Part shown: one piece after another, positions 23,596 through 32,187 of the stretch
Layout: each line of letters opens with the position of its first letter
Numbering within the stretch: the first letter of the stretch is position 1
Assembly (NCBI RefSeq): GCF_000426865.1
Contig: NZ_AUGE01000024.1
Coordinates: 1 to 64,000, forward strand
Origin: Citrifermentans bremense R1
GTDB taxonomy: Bacteria > Desulfobacterota > Desulfuromonadia > Geobacterales > Geobacteraceae
Length of the DNA stretch: 64,000 nt
Direction: 5' to 3'
Notes under the pieces: model-generated
Databases searched by the model: none
What the model was told of the DNA's origin: nothing
Seen by the model: the letters and a program-made list of their open reading frames with translations, nothing else
Program-made: the position numbers and the translations under genes

Positions 23596-26061
23596 ATGAC
23601 CGACCGCAAAAAAGACCTGCTGATACTGTCCGGCCTGCTGGCAGTACTCTTGATCCTTTTCTCTAAAATTCTCTTCACCTCGCAGATCATCCGGGCTCCC
23701 GACATCATCAACGAGTTCTACTGGGGGATTAAGGGTTTCGGGAGCAGACCGTTTCTCTCCTTGTTCAAAGTCGACATCTCCAGCGCGGGATGGAATACCT
23801 TGCTGAACTCCGGGCACACCAACGAGGGGGGGATGGCGTCGGAGCAGTTCCTCGTCATTCGCAACCTCATCTTCTGGGTCTTCCCGGCGCCCGCCAGCGT
23901 GGCGTGGTACATAGTGGCGCAGCTTTTCTTCGGCGCCGCCGGCACCTATTGCCTGTGCCGGCTCATCGGCGCCGGCAGGCCCGCCTCTTTCCTGGCAGGC
24001 CTGGTCTTCGCGCTCGCCCCGGAAAACGCTTCGCTGATCAACGCCGGCCACGTGATGAAGATCGCCACCATCACTTTTGCGCCCTGGGCCTTTTACTTCC
24101 TGGAGAAAGGGTTCAAGACCAGGCGCTTGATCTTCTTCCTGACGACGGCCGTGGTGCTTGCCTTCCAGTTCTTCCACACCCACTGGCAGGTCGCTTACTA
24201 CACCTGCCTCGCCATCGGCGTCTACGGCATCGCCCGTTCCATCTTCATCCTGAGGGAGGAGAAACCTGCCGGAAAGGAGGTCGCGAGCCTGGTGGGGATG
24301 AACCTGGTTCTGCTCGTATTCTTCCTCACCACCGTCGCCATCTCTCTGGCCCCTCTCGCCAACTGGTCCAAGGAGACGAACCGCGGCGTGAACAGCGGCG
24401 CCAACGTCGTTGCGGGGGGGGGCAAGACCGAGGCAAAAGGAGGGCTCGCCCGCGAGGAGGCGATGTCCTGGTCGCTGCCGCCGGAAGAGACTGCCGCCTT
24501 CATCATTCCCGGGATGTTCGGCTACTCCCGCCAGGAGGCGGGGGAGAACCCGAAGAACATAGACGCCTACTACTGGGGGCGGATGAACTTCACCCAGACG
24601 GTGAGCTACATGGGACTTCTCCCCTGGCTGCTGTTGCCGCTGCCGCTCATCTTCCGGCGCGACCGCTACACCTGGCTCGCGCTCTCGGCCGTGGTCGTGG
24701 GGATCTTCTTCTCCATGGGCAAATACACCCTTTTCTACAACCTCCTCTTCGACTATTTCCCGGGGATCAACCGCTTCAGGGTCCCGAAGATGATGATGTT
24801 CATCCCGGTGCTGGGTCTTGGAGTGCTATCCGCCCTTGGGCTCGATCTGCTGCTGGACCCCGTGGTGCGCGGCACCCGCGCCTTCAAGCGCTACATCCTG
24901 GGAATCGTCCTGTTGCCGGTGGTGCTCCTGGCGCTCTTGGGGACGGAGATCGCGACCGGGCAGTACTGGGTCAACACCTTCATCGACATCCTTTCCCAGC
25001 CGACCCGCTACCAGCCCCAAAGCGAACAGCTGGTGCTGGAGCGCTGGAACAACCTGGTCGCCGAAACCGCCATAGCGGCAGGACTTACCGCTCTCTTCGC
25101 CGCGGCGTTTGCCCTGTACCACAGGGGCAAGCTCGCCGCGAAACTGGTCCCCCTGGTGCTGATCGCACTGTTTCTGTTGGACGTGGGGCGCGTCAACTCG
25201 AAGTTTCTCTTCCTCGTGGACGAGCCGCACAAGGCCACGGCCGTGAAACCGCCGGAGATAGCTTTCCTCGCCAACCAGCCCAAGGAGTACCGCACGCTTC
25301 CACTCGGCGGGGACCCGATGCCGTACGCTGCCTCCGGGATTCCGGTGATGTTCACCTCGAACGCGGTGCAGCAGCGCCGCTGGCAGGAGTTTCTGGATAA
25401 CTTCGACCTGCTTTCCACCATGCCGGACATCCTCAACGTGAGGTACCTGGTGCTGAGCAAGGACCAGTATCGGAAGGACCAGGCCAGCATGGGCAACAAA
25501 TATCGCCCCGTTTTCACCACGCCTGACGGCGGCACCGTCATCCTTGAAAACCAGAACGTTCTTCCCAAGGCGTGGCTGGCGCCGGTTGCGGTGAAGGCGG
25601 CCTCGACACAGGAGTCGCTCGCGGCGCTGCAGAGCCCGGCGTTCAACCCGAGGCTGATGGCGGTGGTGGAGTCGGAGCCCCCCATCCCCTTGGCGCCCCC
25701 TACCGCCCAGATCACTACGACGCCGGGGCAGGTGCGCGTGCTGCGCTACGAGGGGGAGCGGATCGACCTGGATGCATCGGTCGCCATGAACTCCCTCCTG
25801 GTAATGGGAGAGAAGTACTACCGGGGGTGGCGCGCCACGGTGGACGGCAAGGTCGCCGAGATCTACCCGGTGGACCACGTGCTGCGCGGCATCTATCTCA
25901 CGCCGGGGATGCACAAGGTGAAGATGGTTTTCGACCCGACCCCCTTCAAGGTCGGCAAGTACCTGACCCTCTTCTCCTTTGCCGTCTTCGCCGCTTTCCT
26001 TGGGCGCGAGGTCGTGCTCAGGCGGAGGCAGCCGGTCGGAGCCAAGGGAGCTGAGTCATAA
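23596..26061 (+). CDS. YfhO-like large membrane protein (putative GT-C type)
   Basis: 821 residues from ATG 23596 (AAGGAG upstream). A hydrophobic N-terminal half with about 12 transmembrane helices and first extracytoplasmic loop bearing Asp residues (IIRAPDIINEFYW), then a periplasmic C-terminal region (about 560-790) with one last helix near 795-815. This matches the YfhO/DUF6541-like group, thought to be membrane glycosyltransferases using polyprenyl-linked sugars. In this locus it may add a branch sugar outside the membrane. It might also stand in for the missing polymerase, but no Wzy signature is visible. Confidence 0.8.
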   Translation: MTDRKKDLLILSGLLAVLLILFSKILFTSQIIRAPDIINEFYWGIKGFGSRPFLSLFKVDISSAGWNTLLNSGHTNEGGMASEQFLVIRNLIFWVFPAPASVAWYIVAQLFFGAAGTYCLCRLIGAGRPASFLAGLVFALAPENASLINAGHVMKIATITFAPWAFYFLEKGFKTRRLIFFLTTAVVLAFQFFHTHWQVAYYTCLAIGVYGIARSIFILREEKPAGKEVASLVGMNLVLLVFFLTTVAISLAPLANWSKETNRGVNSGANVVAGGGKTEAKGGLAREEAMSWSLPPEETAAFIIPGMFGYSRQEAGENPKNIDAYYWGRMNFTQTVSYMGLLPWLLLPLPLIFRRDRYTWLALSAVVVGIFFSMGKYTLFYNLLFDYFPGINRFRVPKMMMFIPVLGLGVLSALGLDLLLDPVVRGTRAFKRYILGIVLLPVVLLALLGTEIATGQYWVNTFIDILSQPTRYQPQSEQLVLERWNNLVAETAIAAGLTALFAAAFALYHRGKLAAKLVPLVLIALFLLDVGRVNSKFLFLVDEPHKATAVKPPEIAFLANQPKEYRTLPLGGDPMPYAASGIPVMFTSNAVQQRRWQEFLDNFDLLSTMPDILNVRYLVLSKDQYRKDQASMGNKYRPVFTTPDGGTVILENQNVLPKAWLAPVAVKAASTQESLAALQSPAFNPRLMAVVESEPPIPLAPPTAQITTTPGQVRVLRYEGERIDLDASVAMNSLLVMGEKYYRGWRATVDGKVAEIYPVDHVLRGIYLTPGMHKVKMVFDPTPFKVGKYLTLFSFAVFAAFLGREVVLRRRQPVGAKGAES

Positions 26062-26092
26062 GGCCGGCATTTCATGCAGACGGTGATAACGA

Positions 26093-26887
26093 GTGGTGAA
26101 CGTGAAGGCGATGGCTGGTGAAATAATGGAGGGGGGAGCCCTTCAGGGACGAGCAGTAGAGGAAACGCTGGACGAGCTCTCCGGTTACGACCTGCGCATC
26201 ATCCAGCCGCGGCACGGCTACCGGTTCTCGGTGGACCCGCTGCTTCTGGCCGATTTCGCGGGCGTGCGAATGGGGGAGCGCTGCGTCGATCTCGGTACCG
26301 GCTGCGGCGTCATCGCCTTGCTCTTGGCCCGGCTGGGCGAGAACTGTTCCGTTGCCGCCATAGAATTTCAGCAGGTGATGGCGCAGATCGCGGCGCGGAA
26401 CGTGATGCTGAACGGGCTTGGCGACCGGGTCGAGGTGGTCGAGGAGGACGTCGTCTCGGTGAAGTCGCGGTTTCCCGTGGACAGCTTCGATCTCGTCGTC
26501 TCCAACCCTCCCTACCGCAGGCCCGGCACCGGCAAGGTGAGTCCCCGCGCGGGGCGCGACGATTCCCGGCACGAGAGCACCGCGGCGCTGTCCGATTTCC
26601 TGGCGGCGGCGAAGTACCTGGTGAAGCCGTCCGGGCGGATCTGTCTCATCTATCACACGAGCCGTCTCGCCGAGCTGATGGCGCAGGCCGCACAGCAGAA
26701 GCTGGCGCCGTTGAGGCTGAGGATGGTGCACGGCAACAGCCGGATGGAAGCCCGGATGTTCATGATCGAGTTGGCCAAGGGGAGAAGCGGAGAGCTGCGG
26801 GTAGAGCCCCCCCTGATGGTGAGAGGCGAGGACGGTGGCTACAGCGAGGAGAAGATGAGGATTTACCGCAAAGTCGAAAAGGCTTGA
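26093..26887 (+). CDS. TrmN6-like tRNA1(Val) adenine-N6 methyltransferase
   Basis: 264 residues from GTG 26093; ATG 26111 and ATG 26126 are possible later starts. N-terminal LRIIQPRHGYRFSVDPLLLA, SAM motif I VDLGTGCGVIALLLAR, and the catalytic NPPY tetrad in LVVSNPPYRRPG identify an N6-adenine methyltransferase of the YfiC/TrmN6 group, which modifies A37 of tRNA-Val. The insertion RPGTGKVSPRAGRDDSRHES is the family's basic loop. It stands 31 bases after the glycan locus and may simply be the next gene on that strand. Confidence 0.85.
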   Translation: MVNVKAMAGEIMEGGALQGRAVEETLDELSGYDLRIIQPRHGYRFSVDPLLLADFAGVRMGERCVDLGTGCGVIALLLARLGENCSVAAIEFQQVMAQIAARNVMLNGLGDRVEVVEEDVVSVKSRFPVDSFDLVVSNPPYRRPGTGKVSPRAGRDDSRHESTAALSDFLAAAKYLVKPSGRICLIYHTSRLAELMAQAAQQKLAPLRLRMVHGNSRMEARMFMIELAKGRSGELRVEPPLMVRGEDGGYSEEKMRIYRKVEKA

Positions 26888-27034
26888 AACCATTAGCCAC
26901 AGAGAAAATCTGAGAGAACCTGAAAGACTTTGGGGTTTACTTCAAAAAGCTTTTCTCAGAAGTGCTCAGATGTTCTCCTTGCCAATGGTTTGGTTCTCAA
27001 GAAGTTCTCAGATTTTCTCTGTGGCTAACGGTTT
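26887..27034. repeat. Family A repeat cluster, one forward and two reverse units
   Basis: Forward arm at 26887-26922 (AAACCATTAGCCACAGAGAA, then AATCTGAGAGAACCTG). Reverse arms at 26953-26991 (ending CTCCTTGCCAATGGTTT) and 27005-27034 (TTCTCAGATTTTCTCTGTGG, then CTAACGGTTT). It fills the gap between the convergent trmN6-like and dciA-like genes, so both transcripts would run into the hairpin. Possibly acts as a terminator there. Confidence 0.85.
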
Positions 27035-27045
27035 GGGTTTTAGGT

Positions 27046-27531
27046 TTAGTCTTTGTGTTCTCGGTCTTTACGGATGAGGCTTTCGAATACGGCACGCAGT
27101 CCTGGGTCGGCGACGGATTCTGCCTGTTCTTCGATCCACTGCCGTTCCTCGTCGCTCAACTCTCGGCGCTTGGGAGGGGCGGGCAAGTTGGCATCGGAGG
27201 GCGGGGTGACCTTGCCACCCTTGAACTGCAGCTCTGTTACGAGCTCTTCCTCAAGGGCGTCGTTCACCTTGCCGATCAGTTCTTTCTTTAGATAGTTGAG
27301 CTGCTGCAGCCAGGGGGAACTGTCGACGCTGATGGTGAGGGTGCCGGCCCTGAAGGATGAGGGCTGGGCATGGGAGGCGATCCGCTTTCCGACGGCTTCG
27401 TCCCACACGAGCCAGATGCGCCCTTCTTTCAGCCTCTGCTCGGCAGGGGTCCCCCGCAGCATCTGACCCAAAAGGTCGGATACGGGCGCCGGCCGGCGCA
27501 TTCTGGGACGCTTGTCAGTCGGCTTTTTCAA
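27046..27531 (-). CDS. DciA-like DUF721 protein
   Basis: 161 residues from a TTG at 27531. The DUF721 core is at about 15-100: VSDLLGQMLRGTPAEQRLKE, WDEAVGKRIASHAQPSSFRA, GTLTISVDSSPWLQQLNYLK and KELIGKVNDAL. DciA, the better-studied member, helps load the replicative helicase in bacteria lacking DnaC/DnaI. The C-terminal 50 residues are charged and probably disordered. Its start overlaps the stop of the upstream small membrane protein by 17 bases. Confidence 0.85.
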   Translation of the reverse strand: MKKPTDKRPRMRRPAPVSDLLGQMLRGTPAEQRLKEGRIWLVWDEAVGKRIASHAQPSSFRAGTLTISVDSSPWLQQLNYLKKELIGKVNDALEEELVTELQFKGGKVTPPSDANLPAPPKRRELSDEERQWIEEQAESVADPGLRAVFESLIRKDREHKD

Positions 27532-27787
27532 CCTTGTTTCTCTTTCTGTGCATCCTGCCGCCGATCACCTGTCCGATAATGGCACTGGTAATGCTGAAGG
27601 GAATGAATCCCCAGCCAAGCCCTGTCTTTATCCTGAAGTAGACGATGGCGGGAATGGAAATGTGGACGTAGAAATACCAGCCGAAGGAAAACTTCGGGTA
27701 GGACTGCCGACGGTACCCGAGCGGTATGTTGACTGCAGTAGCCAGGATGATCAAGGCTGCTGCCTTAAGTATTGTATCTGTATCCAT
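27515..27787 (-). CDS. Small membrane protein of unknown function
   Basis: 90 residues from the ATG at 27787, with AAGAGGG upstream; a longer frame to 27838 lacks a binding site. Three hydrophobic segments: about 7-22 (LKAAALIILATAVNIPLG), 33-48 (FGWYFYVHISIPAIVYF) and 55-72 (WGFIPFSITSAIIGQVIG), with a basic tail (GRMHRKRNKVEKAD). I recognise no family. It precedes and overlaps the dciA-like gene, so the two are likely cotranscribed. Confidence 0.75.
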   Translation of the reverse strand: MDTDTILKAAALIILATAVNIPLGYRRQSYPKFSFGWYFYVHISIPAIVYFRIKTGLGWGFIPFSITSAIIGQVIGGRMHRKRNKVEKAD

Positions 27788-27882
27788 GAAGTACCCTCTT
27801 GGGTCGATAATAGTATGGGTTTGACCTCCCTTTGTCAATGTGCTTCTATTAGAAATGGTTCTGATCCAATAAAGGAGTTGTT

Positions 27883-28146
27883 GTGGTAAAAGACGGCGAT
27901 TACGTTGCGATTTTCAACTCGATCCACCGGGTCATGGAGGCGGAAAGGCTCTTGAAGGACAAGAGCCTGAAGATCCTCCTCATTCCGGCCCCCCGCGCCC
28001 TTGCCGCGGACTGCGGCCTCGCCATCCGCTACGCCGAGGAGATCAGGGGCGAGGTGGAAGCGGCGCTTGCCGAGGCGGGATTGCTCCCCCGGGACCTCTA
28101 CAGAAAAAACGGAGAAGAGTTCGTGAAGATAGGAGAAGAGAAATGA
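27883..28146 (+). CDS. DUF3343 putative Se/S carrier protein
   Basis: 87 residues from GTG 27883 (AAAGGAG upstream). The sequence YVAIFNSIHRVMEAERLLKD, then LLIPAPRALAADCGLAIRY, fits the DUF3343 family, which has a conserved Cys (C45 here in AADCGL). Members often lie beside yedF in selenium-using anaerobes, and comparative work has proposed a role in selenium or sulfur transfer; this is not biochemically proven. The stop overlaps the yedF start (ATGA), so the two proteins are probably partners. Confidence 0.88.
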   Translation: MVKDGDYVAIFNSIHRVMEAERLLKDKSLKILLIPAPRALAADCGLAIRYAEEIRGEVEAALAEAGLLPRDLYRKNGEEFVKIGEEK

Positions 28147-28730
28147 ACAGCTTGGATGTCAGGGGAATGGCCTGCCCGTTGCCGGTCGTGTCGGTGAAAA
28201 GGGCGCTTGAGTCGGCGGAGGGTGAACTGCGCGTGCTGCTCGACGACGGGGCGCCCCGGGAGAACGTGAAGCGCTTCGTGCAGGGGCGCGGCTATCAGGT
28301 GCAGGAAGAACAACTGGAAGATGGTTTCGCCTTCACCATTTCCGGGGCCGGCTCCGGTGCCGGAAAGGGGCAAGCCGCTCCTGTCGAGCGCAGCGGCGCT
28401 ACCGTGATGCTGATCGGAAGCGACCGGCTGGGGGACGGCGCCGAAGAGTTGGGGCGGCTGTTGATGAAGAACTTCATCATTACGCTCCTCGACATGACCG
28501 AGCTTCCCGACCGTATCTTCTTCCTCAACAGCGGCGTCCTGCTGGTCGCGCAGGGGTCCGAAGTGATCGAGGCGCTCGTGGAACTGGGGAACCGCGGGGT
28601 GGAGGTGCTCTCCTGCGGCATCTGTCTCGACTTCTATAAGAAGAAGGAACTGCTGGCGGCGGGCGGCGTGACCAACATGTTCACCATCGCCGAAAGCATG
28701 CTGCAGGCGCGCTCGGTGGTGCGGCTGTAG
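28143..28730 (+). CDS. yedF: YedF selenium-metabolism sulfurtransferase-like protein
   Basis: 195 residues from ATG 28143, overlapping the DUF3343 gene by 4 bases. An N-terminal TusA/SirA domain (1-72) with the characteristic LDVRGMACPLPVVSVKRAL (catalytic-type Cys in CPLP). A C-terminal DsrE-like domain (about 85-195) with ATVMLIGSDRLGDGAEELGR and VEVLSCGICLDFYKKKELL. This two-domain form is the YedF protein linked to selenium use. Together with the Sec-containing SelD it supports an active selenium pathway in the cell. Co-occurrence is known; the reaction is not. Confidence 0.92.
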   Translation: MNSLDVRGMACPLPVVSVKRALESAEGELRVLLDDGAPRENVKRFVQGRGYQVQEEQLEDGFAFTISGAGSGAGKGQAAPVERSGATVMLIGSDRLGDGAEELGRLLMKNFIITLLDMTELPDRIFFLNSGVLLVAQGSEVIEALVELGNRGVEVLSCGICLDFYKKKELLAAGGVTNMFTIAESMLQARSVVRL

Positions 28731-28761
28731 GCGTCTATCGACCGCTGTTAACTTACGCTGC

Positions 28762-28806
28762 AGTGGATAATTTCGCTTGACAATGGGCGAGTTTATCCAC
28801 TAAAGT
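28762..28806 (+). promoter_or_regulatory. ffh promoter with flanking inverted repeat
   Basis: TTGACA at 28777-28782 and TAAAGT at 28801-28806, 18-base spacer. A 9-base perfect inverted repeat AGTGGATAA (28762-28770) and TTATCCACT (28793-28801) brackets the -35 and reaches the -10. It could be an operator; each arm differs by one base from a DnaA box (TTATCCACA). Confidence 0.5.
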
Positions 28807-28901
28807 GACTCTCTTGCCGCGGGATACCTGTGCGCTTTTGCCGTCACGCGGCGCGGCTTCGTGAAAAATAACAAGCGTTTTCGCTAACTTATAGGTTTGA
28901 G

Positions 28902-30263
28902 ATGTTCGCCACACTTTCCGACAAACTTGACCTGGTTTTCAAGAAGCTCCGCGGCCAGGGGGTCATGACCGAAGAAAACGTCAAGGACGCCCTGCGTGAA
29001 GTGCGTCTGGCGCTTCTTGAGGCGGACGTCAATTTCAAGGTCGTCAAGGAATTCGTCGAGAAGGTCCGCGGCCGCGCCGTAGGTACCGAGGTGCTGCAAA
29101 GCCTTGCCCCGGGGCAGCAGGTAATCAAGATCGTCCACGACGAGCTGGTGCTTCTGATGGGCGGCGAGGAGGATAACTCCCTCGACCTCGCGGCCAAGCC
29201 GCCGGTAGCGATCATGCTGGTCGGCCTGCAGGGCGCGGGTAAGACCACGTCTTGCGGCAAGCTTGCCAAGTTCCTGAAGGCGCAAAGGAAAAAGCCGCTG
29301 CTGGTTCCGGCCGACGTTTACCGTCCGGCCGCTATCGAGCAGTTGAAGGTGCTGGGGCGTCAGCTCGACATCGAGGTGTTCGGCTCCGAAGCGACGCAGA
29401 AGCCGCTGGAGATCTGCCGCGCCGCAAACCGCTACGCGACCCTGAACGGCTTCGACGTCGTCATCTTCGATACCGCCGGCCGCCACCAGATAGACGACTA
29501 CCTGATGGCGGAACTGGAAGGCATCCGCGACGAGTTGGCTCCGCGCGAGATCCTGTTCGTGGCCGACGCCATGACGGGGCAGGAAGCGGTCAACGTGGCG
29601 AGCGGCTTCAACGACCGCCTCGGCATCACCGGAGTGATCCTGACCAAGCTCGACGGCGACGCCAAGGGGGGCGCAGCGCTCTCCATCAAGGCCGTCACCG
29701 GCAAGCCGGTCAAGTTCGTGGGCCTCGGCGAGAAGCTCGACGCGCTCGACGTGTTCCACGCCGACCGCCTGGTTTCCCGCATTCTCGGCATGGGTGACGT
29801 GCTCACCCTGATCGAGAAGGCGCAGGCGACCATGGACGAGAAGGAAGCGGTCCGCCTGCAGGACAAGATGAAGAAATCCGGTCAGTTCGACCTGGAGGAT
29901 TTCAGAAACCAGCTGCAGCAGATCAAGAAGATGGGTTCGCTCGAATCCATCATGAACATGATCCCCGGCATGGGGAAGGCGATGAAGCAGATGCAGGGGG
30001 CTCAGCCTTCGGAGAAGGAGCTGAAGCGGATCGAGGCGATCATCGACTCCATGACTGCGAAGGAGCGCGCCAACCACACCATCATCAACGGCAGCCGCCG
30101 TTTGAGGATAGCCAAAGGGAGCGGCACCAGCGTTCAGGAAGTGAACCAGTTGCTCAAACGATTCTCTGAGGCGCAGAAGGTAGTGAAGCAGTTGCAGAAG
30201 ATGGGCCCCAAAGGGCTATTAAAGGGAATGAAGGGGATGGGAAAAGGGATGCTCCCCTTTTAA
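28902..30263 (+). CDS. ffh: Signal recognition particle protein Ffh (SRP54)
   Basis: 453 residues from ATG 28902. NG GTPase domain: MLVGLQGAGKTTSCGKLAK (P-loop G1), LLVPADVYRPAAIEQL, VIFDTAGRHQIDDYLMAELE (G3), GVILTKLDGDAKGGAALS (G4) and FVGLGEKLDAL (G5). The methionine-rich M domain (about 330-453) ends KGLLKGMKGMGKGMLPF and binds 4.5S RNA and signal peptides. It targets nascent membrane proteins to FtsY and the translocon. It heads a translation gene block on the same strand. Confidence 0.98.
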   Translation: MFATLSDKLDLVFKKLRGQGVMTEENVKDALREVRLALLEADVNFKVVKEFVEKVRGRAVGTEVLQSLAPGQQVIKIVHDELVLLMGGEEDNSLDLAAKPPVAIMLVGLQGAGKTTSCGKLAKFLKAQRKKPLLVPADVYRPAAIEQLKVLGRQLDIEVFGSEATQKPLEICRAANRYATLNGFDVVIFDTAGRHQIDDYLMAELEGIRDELAPREILFVADAMTGQEAVNVASGFNDRLGITGVILTKLDGDAKGGAALSIKAVTGKPVKFVGLGEKLDALDVFHADRLVSRILGMGDVLTLIEKAQATMDEKEAVRLQDKMKKSGQFDLEDFRNQLQQIKKMGSLESIMNMIPGMGKAMKQMQGAQPSEKELKRIEAIIDSMTAKERANHTIINGSRRLRIAKGSGTSVQEVNQLLKRFSEAQKVVKQLQKMGPKGLLKGMKGMGKGMLPF

Positions 30264-30370
30264 CTATCTTCTTTGACGATAGCAACCGATATGGATACAG
30301 TTAGCAGATTCGAAACACCACTTACACAAAATGGCGGATCTAAAGGATCCGAGAACACCAGGAGGAAGAA

Positions 30371-30637
30371 ATGGCTATAAAGATCAGACTTGCACGTGCG
30401 GGCGCTAAGAAGAAACCCTTTTACCAGGTAGTGGTTGCTGACTGCCGTTGCCGCAGGGACGGGCGTTTCATTGAGAACGTCGGTACCTACGACCCGAACA
30501 AGAACCCGGCGGTGTACAACCTGGAAGAAGGGAAGACTCTTGAGTGGCTCGGTAAAGGCGCACAGCCTACCGACACGGTCAAGCAGATCCTCAAGAAGGT
30601 CGGGATTTGGGAGAAGTTCGTCTCTCCGGCCGCTTAA
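30371..30637 (+). CDS. rpsP: 30S ribosomal protein S16
   Basis: 88 residues from ATG 30371 (AGGAGGAAG upstream). S16 signature [20 protein letters not shown], then [21 protein letters not shown] small hairpin (CGGATC, TAAAG, GATCCG) at 30335-30351 precedes the binding site; whether it is regulatory is unknown. First of the usual rpsP-khpA-rimM-trmD-rplS order. Confidence 0.97.
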   Translation: MAIKIRLARAGAKKKPFYQVVVADCRCRRDGRFIENVGTYDPNKNPAVYNLEEGKTLEWLGKGAQPTDTVKQILKKVGIWEKFVSPAA

Positions 30638-30688
30638 TTCCTGTTAGTTCCGGCCAGCCGGATATCCCACACTACAGAGGATAGCGAC

Positions 30689-30919
30689 ATGAAAGAGCTT
30701 GTTGAGACCATCGCCAAGGCACTTGTTGATGACCCGAGCCAGGTACGAGCCACCGAGGAGTTGGAAGAAGAAACCAACGTAATCAAGCTGACAGTCGCAA
30801 AAGAGGACATGGGCCGTATCATCGGCAAGGAAGGACGCACTGCGAAGGCGATCCGCACCCTGTTGAATGCTGTTTCCACAAAGGACAACAAGAAAGCGAT
30901 CCTGAAGATTGTAGAGTGA
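30689..30919 (+). CDS. khpA: KH-domain RNA-binding protein KhpA (YlqC)
   Basis: 76 residues from ATG 30689. A single KH domain with the RNA-binding GXXG loop in MGRIIGKEGRTAKAIRTLL. Small KH proteins of this position (between rpsP and rimM) are KhpA, which binds RNA and often pairs with KhpB. No khpB is in the window. It ends four bases before rimM. Confidence 0.92.
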   Translation: MKELVETIAKALVDDPSQVRATEELEEETNVIKLTVAKEDMGRIIGKEGRTAKAIRTLLNAVSTKDNKKAILKIVE

Positions 30920-30922
30920 CAG

Positions 30923-31441
30923 ATGTCCGGTAGTAAAAAATTATTGATCGGTAAGATCCAGGGGACGCACGGGATCAAGGGACAATTGCGGGTCATTCCC
31001 TTTGCGGGGGATGCTTCCAGTATCTCGCAACTGAACGAGGTCTTCGTAAAGTCTCCGACAGCTGCCTTGGAGCCGTTCGCGGTGGTTTCAGCCAAGGCAC
31101 ACGGCAAAAGGGTGATTCTGACCCTGAAGCCGTTTGACAACATAAACCAGGTGCTGCACCTGGTCGGCCGAGAGATCTACGCCGACCGGGTGTCGCTTCC
31201 GGAACTCCCCGACGACGAGTTCTACTGGTCCGACCTCCTGGGACTCCAGGTGGCAACCTCGGACGGGGAAGAGCTGGGAGAGCTGGTCGACATCATCGAG
31301 ACCGGCAGCAACGACGTTTATGTGGTAAAGAAGGGCGGGCGCGAGGTGCTTATCCCCGCGCTCGAGGATGTCGTGTTATCGATCGACCTGGCTGAAGGGC
31401 GCATGACGGTCTCTCTTCCGGAGGGGCTGCTCGATCTATGA
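30923..31441 (+). CDS. rimM: Ribosome maturation factor RimM
   Basis: 172 residues from ATG 30923. N-terminal domain [20 protein letters not shown] and C-terminal PRC barrel [17 protein letters not shown], then [20 protein letters not shown]. RimM binds S19 in pre-30S particles and assists maturation of the 30S head. Overlaps trmD by four bases (ATGA). Confidence 0.96.
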   Translation: MSGSKKLLIGKIQGTHGIKGQLRVIPFAGDASSISQLNEVFVKSPTAALEPFAVVSAKAHGKRVILTLKPFDNINQVLHLVGREIYADRVSLPELPDDEFYWSDLLGLQVATSDGEELGELVDIIETGSNDVYVVKKGGREVLIPALEDVVLSIDLAEGRMTVSLPEGLLDL

Positions 31442-32187
31442 AATTCGACATCCTGACCCTGTTTCCGGCCATGTTCGAAGGGCCGCTGACGGAAAGCATC
31501 CTGAAGCGGGCCAGCGACAAGGGGCTCATCGAGGTCGCGCTGCATAACATCCGCGACTGGGCCTTCGACAAGCACGCTACGGCCGACGACGCCCCCTACG
31601 GCGGCGGCGCCGGGATGGTGATGAAGGTCGAGCCGATAGCTGGCGCCATCGAGGCGGTTAAGGCGAAGAACCCCAACTCGAAGGTGATACTGACCACCCC
31701 CTGCGGGCGTCCTTTCAGCCACCAGGTTGCCGAGGAACTCTCACGCGAGGAAGGGGTCGTCATCATCTGCGGCCGCTACGAAGGGGTCGACGAGAGGGTG
31801 CGCACCCTGTTCGTGGACGACGAGATCTCCCTGGGGGATTTCGTGTTGACCGGGGGGGAGATCGCCGCCATGGTCATCGTCGATGCCGTTTCCCGGCTGG
31901 TGCCGGGTGTCTTGGGAAGCGACGAGTCGGCGCAGTACGATTCATTTGCAGACGGGCTTTTGGAATACCCGCAGTACACGAGGCCCCCCGAATTCAGGGG
32001 CGAGAAGGTTCCCGACATCCTCCTTTCCGGCAACCACGCCGAGATCGCCAAGTGGCGGCGCAAGGAGCAGATGAGAAGAACGCTCGCCTCCCGTCCCGAG
32101 CTCCTCGATGGGATCGAGTGGAGCAAGTCGGACAAGAAACTATTTGCAGAGGTCGAAAAGGCCAACCAGGAGAAGGTGGCCAGATGA
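31438..32187 (+). CDS. trmD: tRNA (guanine37-N1)-methyltransferase TrmD
   Basis: 249 residues from ATG 31438. SPOUT fold with [50 protein letters not shown] and [12 protein letters not shown] in the knot that binds SAM. It methylates G37 of tRNAs to prevent frameshifting. The C-terminal domain ends with LPERPELL-like helical sequence ([14 protein letters not shown]). The start overlaps rimM; the stop overlaps the next gene (ATGA). Confidence 0.97.
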   Translation: MKFDILTLFPAMFEGPLTESILKRASDKGLIEVALHNIRDWAFDKHATADDAPYGGGAGMVMKVEPIAGAIEAVKAKNPNSKVILTTPCGRPFSHQVAEELSREEGVVIICGRYEGVDERVRTLFVDDEISLGDFVLTGGEIAAMVIVDAVSRLVPGVLGSDESAQYDSFADGLLEYPQYTRPPEFRGEKVPDILLSGNHAEIAKWRRKEQMRRTLASRPELLDGIEWSKSDKKLFAEVEKANQEKVAR

